5,198 nt of DNA from an uncultured Polaribacter sp. (lineage in GTDB: Bacteria > Bacteroidota > Bacteroidia > Flavobacteriales > Flavobacteriaceae). The stretch is taken from positions 1-5,198 of the forward strand of contig CALHCK010000217.1 in the NCBI GenBank assembly GCA_937936695.1, in the 5' to 3' direction. Each line of letters begins with the position of its first letter. Position 1 is the first letter of the stretch. Shown here in pieces: positions 1 to 5,198 of this stretch. Made by a program: the position numbers and the translations under genes. The notes beneath the pieces were generated by a model. The model worked only from the letters and a program-made list of their open reading frames with translations, did no database searches and was not told the DNA's origin.

Positions 1-11
1 ATTAAATCCCC

Positions 12-2729
12 CTAAAACAACTTTGTTTGATCTTTTTTACCATCCTCTGCTTTTTTCTTTGCAATAGATTTTTGCAATGCAATTCTTGCTTTTTCTTCTG
101 CAGACAATTCTTCTAAAACAGGTTTCTTTACGTTAGTTTCAGTAATCTCAATTTCTATTGGTAAAGTATCTTCAACCTCTTCATTTTCATCAGCAGCAAT
201 AACATCCGCTTCTTCAGGATTTTCAAAATGCAAAGGTTCTAATAAATTTACTTGCTTTATTTTTTCAACTGTATACTGGTTACCCTGAGCTTTAATACCC
301 TTTACAGCAATAAATTCTTCTAAATTAATCTTTTCATTTTCTAAACTCCTTTTAGAAAACACTACCTCAACCATAGGTCTGTAATCCGTTGCAATAATTT
401 CTAATTTAGATTTCGGATGCTCAGAAATAAAAACCTCTTCTTTATCTGTAGTTTCTATTAAAAAACGCTTAATATAATAACGTGCTTTTTCTCCATCAAA
501 ATAAATGGCAGATATCGGTTTTTGAGGCTGCCATTTTTCAAGCACAATCATGTCATCCTCAAAATGCATTGCCAAATCAGGTTTTACAGCTTTAGCTTTT
601 CCACTTTGTGTAATAATTAGTAATTTATCATCAGCTCTAAATTCGCCCAACAAATCACCTCTATCATCAACGTTTAAACGCTGTACCGTATCATCAAACC
701 AAATTTTTCTAGGCTTTAAAGTAGACACTCCTTCCGATTTAAATTCTACTTTCTTAATCGGGAATTTAGAAATTGTATTACCTCTTACACCTCTACCCTT
801 TACAGACAAGTCTGCAAAATCTATATCCCATTTTAATTTTTTAACACTACTCACAGATCGTAAGTAAACAGTAACTATTTCTGCTTCTCCATTAGGGTTT
901 GCACTAAAATAATGCACCACAGACCCTTTATTTCCGTTTGTTAAATCGTATTCTTTATCTCTAGTTACCGCAGTAACCGTAAAACGTTTCATGTAACTTG
1001 GTCCTCTGGCACCATCTCTATACATAAAATTGTAAACCGTCCTTTTATCTTTCTTTTTAAACACGGCAACATGTAAAATATCTTTACCAACAAAAGTTTT
1101 AGAACCTATTTTGGTAACCATCATTTTACCATCTTTTCTAAAAACAATTATATCATCAATATCAGAACAATCAGCAACAAACTCATCTCTACGTAAAGAA
1201 GTACCAATAAAACCTTCTTCCCTATTAACGTATAATTTTGCATTTTTCATTGCAACTTTTGTAGCTACAATATCATCAAAAATTCTAATTTCAGTCTTAC
1301 GCTCTTTACCCTTTCCGTATTTTGTTTTTAAATCTTTAAAGTAATTTATAGCAAAATCTATTAAGTTTTCTAAATGATGCTTAACTCCTGCTATTTTATC
1401 TTCCAAACTTTCTATAAACTGTTTGGCTTTATCAATATCAAATTTCGATATTTTTTTAATTCTAATCTCAGTTAAACGCGTAATATCCTCTTCGGTAACA
1501 GCTCTTTTTAAATGAGTTATATGCGGTTTTAAACCAATATCAATAGCTTTTATAACCCCTTCCCAAGTTTCTTCTTCCTCAATATCTCTATAAATTCTAT
1601 TTTCTATAAAAATACGTTCTAAAGAAGAAAAATGCCATTGTTCTTCTAATTCGTTTAACTGAATTTCTAGCTCTCTTTTTAACAAAGCTACCGTTAAATC
1701 TGTAGAATGTTTTAACAATTCAGAAACCCCTAAAAAAACAGGTTTATTATCTTGAATCGTACAGCATAAAGGAGAAATAGATGTTTCGCAACTTGTAAAA
1801 GCATACAAAGCGTCTATAGATTTATCTGGCGATACATTTGGAGGCAAATGCACCAAAATTTCTACCTCTGCAGCAGTATTATCTTCAATCTTTTTAATGC
1901 GTATTTTACCTTTTTCATTGGCTTTTAAAATACTATCTATTAAAGACGATGTAGTTGTAGAAAACGGAATTTCATTAATTACTAACGTTTTCTTGTCTAG
2001 TTGAGAAATTTTAGCACGTACACGTACCTTACCACCTCTTTTTCCATCATTATAATTAGAAAAATCAGCAACTCCACCCGTTAAAAAATCAGGCAATATT
2101 TTAAAACTTCTACCTTTTAAATATTTAATAGAAGCATCAATTAACTCGTTAAAATTATGAGGAAGTATTTTAGTAGACAATCCAACAGCAATACCTTCGG
2201 CACCTTGTGCCAGTAATAATGGGAATTTTACAGGTAAATCTATCGGCTCTTTCCTTCTACCATCATAAGAAAGTTTCCACTCAGTAGTCTTAGGATTAAA
2301 AACAACATCTAACGCAAATTTAGATAATCTAGCCTCTATATATCTAGATGCCGCTGCACGGTCTCCGGTTAATATATTACCCCAGTTACCCTGCATATCA
2401 ATCAGCAATTCTTTTTGCCCAATTTGCACCATGGCATCAGCAATAGAAGCATCTCCGTGCGGGTGATATTGCATGGTATGTCCAACAATATTTGCTACTT
2501 TATTGTAACGTCCATCGTCTAAATCTTTCATAGAATGCATTATTCTACGCTGCACAGGTTTTAAACCATCCTCTAAAGAAGGTACTGCTCTTTCTAAAAT
2601 TACATAACTAGCATAATCTAAAAACCACTCCTTGTACATTCCTGTAACCTTGGTAATGGTTTCTGCATTCTCATCCTGAAGATTCTCTAACTCTTCTTCA
2701 TGTTCGTTTTCGTTTATTTCTTCCCCCAT
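12..2729 (-). CDS. parC: DNA topoisomerase IV subunit A (ParC), 905 aa, complete
   Basis: This is the DNA cleavage-religation subunit of topoisomerase IV, a cytoplasmic A2B2 type IIA enzyme that decatenates replicated chromosomes using ParE's ATPase. Residues 1-28 are an acidic Glu/Asn-rich leader, and the conserved core starts near MYKEWFLDYASYVILERAVP. The winged-helix block has YHPHGD at 88-93. The active-site pair is R129/Y130 in AAASRY, and the DNA-intercalating Ile is I180 in EGIAVG. A long helical arm spans about 345-470. A beta-pinwheel domain follows at about 490-830, with a GyrA-box-like segment KGRGVRG (644-650). The tail (about 835-905) is acidic and then Lys-rich. ParC rather than GyrA is supported by the parE gene upstream, the flavobacterial-type sequence and the degenerate pinwheel. 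The ATG at 2729 is preferred because acidic leaders are usual in this family as I recall it; there is no Shine-Dalgarno. The next internal Met is M31, at the core edge. The gene is intact and ends in TAG. Confidence 0.96.
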   Translation of the reverse strand: MGEEINENEHEEELENLQDENAETITKVTGMYKEWFLDYASYVILERAVPSLEDGLKPVQRRIMHSMKDLDDGRYNKVANIVGHTMQYHPHGDASIADAMVQIGQKELLIDMQGNWGNILTGDRAAASRYIEARLSKFALDVVFNPKTTEWKLSYDGRRKEPIDLPVKFPLLLAQGAEGIAVGLSTKILPHNFNELIDASIKYLKGRSFKILPDFLTGGVADFSNYNDGKRGGKVRVRAKISQLDKKTLVINEIPFSTTTSSLIDSILKANEKGKIRIKKIEDNTAAEVEILVHLPPNVSPDKSIDALYAFTSCETSISPLCCTIQDNKPVFLGVSELLKHSTDLTVALLKRELEIQLNELEEQWHFSSLERIFIENRIYRDIEEEETWEGVIKAIDIGLKPHITHLKRAVTEEDITRLTEIRIKKISKFDIDKAKQFIESLEDKIAGVKHHLENLIDFAINYFKDLKTKYGKGKERKTEIRIFDDIVATKVAMKNAKLYVNREEGFIGTSLRRDEFVADCSDIDDIIVFRKDGKMMVTKIGSKTFVGKDILHVAVFKKKDKRTVYNFMYRDGARGPSYMKRFTVTAVTRDKEYDLTNGNKGSVVHYFSANPNGEAEIVTVYLRSVSSVKKLKWDIDFADLSVKGRGVRGNTISKFPIKKVEFKSEGVSTLKPRKIWFDDTVQRLNVDDRGDLLGEFRADDKLLIITQSGKAKAVKPDLAMHFEDDMIVLEKWQPQKPISAIYFDGEKARYYIKRFLIETTDKEEVFISEHPKSKLEIIATDYRPMVEVVFSKRSLENEKINLEEFIAVKGIKAQGNQYTVEKIKQVNLLEPLHFENPEEADVIAADENEEVEDTLPIEIEITETNVKKPVLEELSAEEKARIALQKSIAKKKAEDGKKDQTKLF

Positions 2730-2773
2730 TTAAAAAACGTTTGTTCTACTACTCTCTTAATATTTATAATTTG

Positions 2774-2853
2774 TGCGTTCCCTAAAGGTCGGGCTTTACG
2801 TTGTATCTTTTTTTCGTACCTCAAAAAAGGATGCCACTTCAATCCCTAACGCA
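2774..2853. repeat. Structured intergenic element with terminal inverted repeats, possibly a dispersed repeat copy
   Basis: The ends are a 6-base inverted repeat: TGCGTT (2774-2779) and AACGCA (2848-2853). In the middle is a hairpin of ATCTTTTTTT (2805-2814) and AAAAAAGGAT (2823-2832) around the 8-base loop CGTACCTC. The plus-strand version pairs through one T-G wobble; the minus-strand version has a single A-C mismatch at that step. Shorter complementary stretches in the arms could extend the fold. Its base composition is richer in G and C than the flanking DNA. From memory, similar blocks (GCGTTCCCT..., GTCGGGCTTT..., TTCAATCCCTAACGC) recur between genes in many Flavobacteriaceae. That recollection could not be tested, because only one copy lies in this window. 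Confidence 0.5.
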
Positions 2854-2975
2854 AGTATATTTGCTAACTATTATTACTACTTATTATATTTCTTTATTTT
2901 TTATGTACTTCTTTTATTAGTAATTCATCTTAAATAAGAAGTTACACTACCAACCTCTAATATATTTTTTTTATA

Positions 2976-3002
2976 CCTCACAGATTTTAAAAACCTTTGA
3001 GG
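2976..3002 (-). terminator. Hairpin downstream of parE, possible transcript 3' end or processing structure
   Basis: In the parE transcript direction, CCTCA (3002 to 2998) pairs with TGAGG (2980 to 2976). Inside that, AGGTTT (2996 to 2991) pairs with AAATCT (2987 to 2982), with one G-U wobble, an A/G mismatch between the two stems and a 3-base TTA loop. The wobble is pairable only in the minus-strand RNA, which favours function on the parE transcript. The hairpin begins 76 bases after the parE stop. It is followed by an A-rich run (TATAAAAAAAATATA) and not a U-tract, so it is not a standard intrinsic terminator. Confidence 0.35.
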
Positions 3003-3051
3003 CATATACTATATTTAAAGCGGTAACTTGTAATACTGAAAATAAATCTGC

Positions 3052-3080
3052 TAAAATTCTATTCTTTAGAAAGAATTTTA
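3052..3080 (-). terminator. AT-rich hairpin overlapping the parE stop codon
   Basis: The parE TAA (3080 to 3078) is the first part of a 9-base arm, TAAAATTCT (3080 to 3072). It pairs perfectly with AGAATTTTA (3060 to 3052) around an 11-base loop. A competing smaller hairpin of ATTCTT and AAGAAT (3061-3066 and 3071-3076) uses part of the same bases. The stem is almost all A-U, and no clear U-tract follows, so terminator function is weakly supported. It may simply reflect base composition. Confidence 0.25.
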
Positions 3081-4934
3081 CTCCTCATCAACATAATCTA
3101 ACTCCACTTTTAAGTTATCAATAATAAATTTCTGTCTATCAGGTGTGTTTTTACCCATGTAAAACTGTAACATTTGTTCTGTAGACATTTCTTTGTCTAA
3201 CATTACAGGGTCTAAACGAATATCATCACCAATAAAATGCACAAATTCATTCGGAGAAATTTCTCCCAAACCTTTAAATCGAGTAATCTCTGGTTTACCT
3301 CTTAACTTTTCTATAGCTTCACGTTTTTCATCATCAGAATAACAATAAAACGTTTGTTTTTTATTACGTACTCTAAACAGCGGAGTTTCTAAAATATACA
3401 AGTGCCCTTCTTTAATTAACTCCGGAAAAAATTGTAAGAAAAAAGTAATTAATAACAATCTAATATGCATACCGTCTACATCGGCATCGGTAGCAATTAC
3501 AATATTATTATATCTTAAATCCTCTAAACCGTCTTCTATATTTAAAGCAGCTTGTAAAAGGTTAAACTCTTCGTTTTCATACACAATTTTCTTACTTAAT
3601 CCATAAGAATTTAATGGTTTTCCTTTTAAGCTAAAAACCGCTTGCGTATTTACGTTTCTAGATTTTGTAATAGAACCAGATGCAGAATCTCCCTCGGTAA
3701 TAAACAAGGTAGTTTCTAAATAGTTTTCTTTTTTAACATCTCCTAAATGAATTCTACAATCGCGTAATTTTTTGTTATGTAAACTTGCCTTTTTTGCTCT
3801 ATCTTTTGCTAACTTTCTAATACCAGAAAGTTCTTTACGTTCTTTTTCTGCCTGAATAATTTTTCTGTGCAGTACATCTGCTACCTCTGTATTTCTATGT
3901 AAAAAATTATCTAACTTGGTTTTTAAAAAATCATTAATATACGTTCTTACAGTTGGCAGCTCTCCTCCCATTTCTGTAGACCCTAGTTTTGTTTTGGTCT
4001 GACTCTCAAAAACAGGTTCCATCACCTTTATTGCAATGGCAGAAATAATAGATTTTCTAACATCAGAAGCTTCAAAATTTTTACCAAAAAAATCTCTAAT
4101 TGTTTTAACAATAGCTTCTCTAAACGCAGATTGGTGTGTACCACCTTGTGTAGTATGTTGCCCGTTTACAAAAGAATGGTATTCTTCTGAGTATTGTGTT
4201 TTACTGTGCGTTATAGCAACCTCAATATCGTCTCCCTTTAAATGAATTATAGGGTACAACATATCCTCTTTGTTATTATTATCTTCTAATAAATCTTTTA
4301 ATCCATTTTCAGAAAAGAATTTTTCGCCATTAAAAACTATAGTTAAACCTGGGTTTAAATACACGTAGTTTTTTAGCATTTTAGCTACATACTCATTTCT
4401 AAATTTGTAGTTTTTAAAAATCGTTTCATCTGGCACAAAAGAAACTTTGGTTCCTTTTCTACGAGAGCTTTCTTCTAAAAATTCTTGATTTTCTAAATTA
4501 CCTTTACTAAACTCTGCAGAGGCAGACTGACCTTGTCTAGAAGACTCTACTCTAAAAAAAGAAGATAGTGCATTTACAGCTTTGGTACCAACACCGTTTA
4601 AACCTACAGATTTTTTAAATGCCTTAGAATCGTACTTACCACCGGTATTCATCTTAGAAACTACGTCTACTACTTTACCTAAAGGAATACCTCTACCATA
4701 ATCTCTAACGGTAACTTTACTACCTTGTATAGATATTTCTATGGTTTTACCCGCCCCCATTACATACTCATCAATAGAGTTGTCTAAAACTTCTTTTACT
4801 AAAATGTAAATTCCGTCGTCTGCAGAAGAGCCATCACCCAGTTTACCAATGTACATTCCTGGACGCATTCTAATATGCTCTTTCCAGTCTAAAGACCTAA
4901 TATTATCTTCTGTGTATTTTGTTTCTTTACTCAT
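3078..4934 (-). CDS. parE: DNA topoisomerase IV subunit B (ParE), 618 aa, complete
   Basis: This is the ATPase subunit of topoisomerase IV; it drives strand passage and partners ParC, encoded downstream on the same strand. The N-terminal GHKL ATPase shows E48 and N52 in KEVLDN, DYGRGIP (78-84) and the ATP lid GLNGVGTKAV (111-120). The transducer domain carries QGGTHQ (263-268) and QTKTKL (312-317), whose K314 matches the ATP-sensing lysine of GyrB/ParE. The Toprim domain has EGDSASGS (E414, D416), SLKGK (435-439), the metal-binding DADVD (D483, D485, D487) and KGLGE (554-558). The length (618 aa) suits ParE and lacks the insertion seen in some GyrB proteins. The start MSKETKYTEDNIRSLDWKEH fits the family N-terminus, and there is no Shine-Dalgarno, as is usual in Bacteroidota. 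ParE is chosen over GyrB mainly because parC is next to it. The gene is intact and ends in TAA. Confidence 0.96.
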   Translation of the reverse strand: MSKETKYTEDNIRSLDWKEHIRMRPGMYIGKLGDGSSADDGIYILVKEVLDNSIDEYVMGAGKTIEISIQGSKVTVRDYGRGIPLGKVVDVVSKMNTGGKYDSKAFKKSVGLNGVGTKAVNALSSFFRVESSRQGQSASAEFSKGNLENQEFLEESSRRKGTKVSFVPDETIFKNYKFRNEYVAKMLKNYVYLNPGLTIVFNGEKFFSENGLKDLLEDNNNKEDMLYPIIHLKGDDIEVAITHSKTQYSEEYHSFVNGQHTTQGGTHQSAFREAIVKTIRDFFGKNFEASDVRKSIISAIAIKVMEPVFESQTKTKLGSTEMGGELPTVRTYINDFLKTKLDNFLHRNTEVADVLHRKIIQAEKERKELSGIRKLAKDRAKKASLHNKKLRDCRIHLGDVKKENYLETTLFITEGDSASGSITKSRNVNTQAVFSLKGKPLNSYGLSKKIVYENEEFNLLQAALNIEDGLEDLRYNNIVIATDADVDGMHIRLLLITFFLQFFPELIKEGHLYILETPLFRVRNKKQTFYCYSDDEKREAIEKLRGKPEITRFKGLGEISPNEFVHFIGDDIRLDPVMLDKEMSTEQMLQFYMGKNTPDRQKFIIDNLKVELDYVDEE

Positions 4935-5125
4935 GATAAATATTACTGTTACTAGGTTTAAAGCATTGCTAAAGTACCATTAAAGCATCTAAGTATAAAT
5001 ATAATCACAAAATTTTTATCAACATAATTTTTTAGGAAAACAATTTAAAAAATCAGTATAAAAAAAACATAAAAAAACAATATGTTATATTTTTAAACAA
5101 AACATTTTAAAGACAACATTTTACT
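4935..5125. promoter_or_regulatory. Divergent intergenic region upstream of parE; weak parE promoter candidates
   Basis: This very AT-rich gap lies between parE and the plus-strand gene, and must hold the parE promoter unless that lies further out. On the minus strand there are two imperfect -7 candidates. TATATTTA (5003 to 4996) has seven of eight positions right, with a TTG at 5022 to 5020, spacing 16. AAATTTTG (5015 to 5008) has one mismatch, with a TTG at 5043 to 5041, spacing 25. Neither spacing is ideal for the usual 17-23 or so, so neither is called firmly. No operator or riboswitch is recognisable and no ORF fits. Confidence 0.35.
5101..5123 (+). repeat. Short direct repeat AACATTTTA, two copies at 14-base spacing
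   Basis: AACATTTTA occurs at 5101-5109 and again at 5115-5123, just upstream of the TACTTTTG element at 5126-5133. The placement covers where a -33 element or an activator/operator would sit. With such AT-rich words, chance is a realistic explanation, and no regulator can be named. Confidence 0.25.
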
Positions 5126-5133
5126 TACTTTTG
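5126..5133 (+). promoter_or_regulatory. Bacteroidota-type -7 promoter element (TACTTTTG)
   Basis: TACTTTTG matches all fixed positions of the TAnnTTTG consensus recognised by the Bacteroidota housekeeping sigma factor. It lies 24 bases before the GTG at 5158, a usual distance for this phylum. No TTG -33 element is visible at the expected spacing, so the match is partial. In DNA this AT-rich a chance match in a 200-base gap is not rare. The position just before the divergent reading frame is what gives it weight. Confidence 0.5.
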
Positions 5134-5157
5134 GTGTCTGATATAAAATACAAACAA

Positions 5158-5198
5158 GTGGAAAGAGCACAACTTTTAGAATTAGCAAACAAATACGG
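5158..5198 (+). CDS. 5' fragment of a divergent gene, possibly diaminopimelate decarboxylase
   Basis: Only the first 13 complete codons lie in the window; the frame runs off the right edge open. From the GTG at 5158 it reads (M)ERAQLLELANKY followed by a partial Gly codon. The pattern LLELANKYG resembles the short N-terminus of LysA-type PLP decarboxylases, which then continue with a Pro-x-Tyr-Val-Tyr-Asp-like strand. That continuation lies outside the window, so the identity is an inference. No ATG is available in frame. Alternative starts are GTG at 5134 (adding the residues after VSDIKYKQ) and TTG at 5131. GTG 5158 is preferred because a TAnnTTTG promoter match ends at 5133, which would put the transcript start at about 5138-5140, after the GTG at 5134. 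The leader would then be about 20 nt and A-rich. If it is LysA, it would make lysine from meso-diaminopimelate and would have no functional link to parE. Confidence 0.5.
   Translation, partial: MERAQLLELANKY

Larger units (their letters stand above)
2730..3077. other. 348-base parE-parC intergenic region without a gene
   Basis: No convincing reading frame was found here; the minus-strand frame through 2800-2875 is only about 23 codons between stops and has no credible start. Most of the gap is AT-rich, apart from a GC-richer block at 2774-2853. It also contains the hairpin at 2976-3002, the hairpin at the parE stop, and a weaker imperfect inverted repeat at 2908-2941 (CTTCTT and ATT pairing with AATAAGAAG, with a two-base bulge). 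No TAnnTTTG match faces parC, so whether parC has its own promoter or relies on read-through from parE cannot be decided from the sequence. Confidence 0.6.

Noticed and set aside
550..867. Plus-strand 105-codon open frame inside parC
   Set aside because: It lies antisense to strongly conserved ParC coding sequence; its Ser/Leu/Phe-rich product is what the complement of AT-rich coding DNA gives, with no recognisable domain.
1111..1344. Plus-strand 77-codon open frame inside parC
   Set aside because: Antisense shadow of the ParC region joining the helical arm to the pinwheel domain; the apparent hydrophobic character follows from the complement of Lys/Asp/Glu codons.
2766..2773. Possible plus-strand promoter (ATAATTTG) in the parE-parC gap
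   Set aside because: Two fixed positions of TAnnTTTG are wrong and it would drive transcription antisense into the gap with no gene to serve.
2774..2853. CRISPR repeat or tRNA-like gene
   Set aside because: There is only one unit with no spacer series, no cloverleaf arms, no anticodon stem and no TTC-type loop.
2908..2941. Imperfect inverted repeat in the parE-parC gap
   Set aside because: The arms pair only with a two-base bulge and are almost all A/T; in DNA of this composition such repeats are expected by chance, so it is only mentioned under the intergenic entry.
2992..2999. Possible plus-strand -7 element (AACCTTTG) near the end of parE
   Set aside because: One mismatch to TAnnTTTG, no downstream plus-strand gene, and the bases are better explained as part of the 2976-3002 hairpin.
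4036..4245. Plus-strand 69-codon open frame inside parE
   Set aside because: Antisense shadow of the ParE transducer region, with no start signal and no family resemblance.

Overview
The window is AT-rich. Its proteins read as a member of the Bacteroidota, most likely the marine Flavobacteriaceae. The signs are Lys/Ile/Asn-rich proteins, starts without Shine-Dalgarno sequences, one good match to the Bacteroidota promoter motif TAnnTTTG, and flavobacterial-type ParC/ParE sequences (a YHPHGDASIADAM block in ParC, an RMRPGMYIGKLGDGSS block in ParE). This placement comes from remembered family features, not a search.

Layout: two large genes lie on the minus strand and fill almost the whole window. 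parE (topoisomerase IV subunit B, 4934 to 3078) comes first in transcription order. A 348-base gap without a gene follows, then parC (topoisomerase IV subunit A, 2729 to 12). ParE supplies the ATPase and the Toprim metal site. ParC supplies the active-site tyrosine and the DNA-wrapping C-terminal domain. Together they form the A2B2 enzyme that unlinks daughter chromosomes. Both genes look intact, with all key catalytic residues present.

The parE-parC gap (2730-3077) has no convincing ORF. It holds a GC-richer structured block (2774-2853) that resembles a dispersed flavobacterial intergenic element, a hairpin at 2976-3002, and a hairpin that overlaps the parE stop codon. Upstream of parE, about 200 bases of very AT-rich DNA separate it from a divergent plus-strand gene. 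Only the first 13 or so codons of that gene are inside the window. Its N-terminus resembles diaminopimelate decarboxylase, and it is preceded by a TAnnTTTG promoter match at 5126-5133.

This is essentially a housekeeping locus. I found no evidence of a novel system. The points worth a second look are the intergenic element, the start-site question for the divergent gene, the natural alanine at the quinolone-contact position of ParC, and the charged ParC tail.
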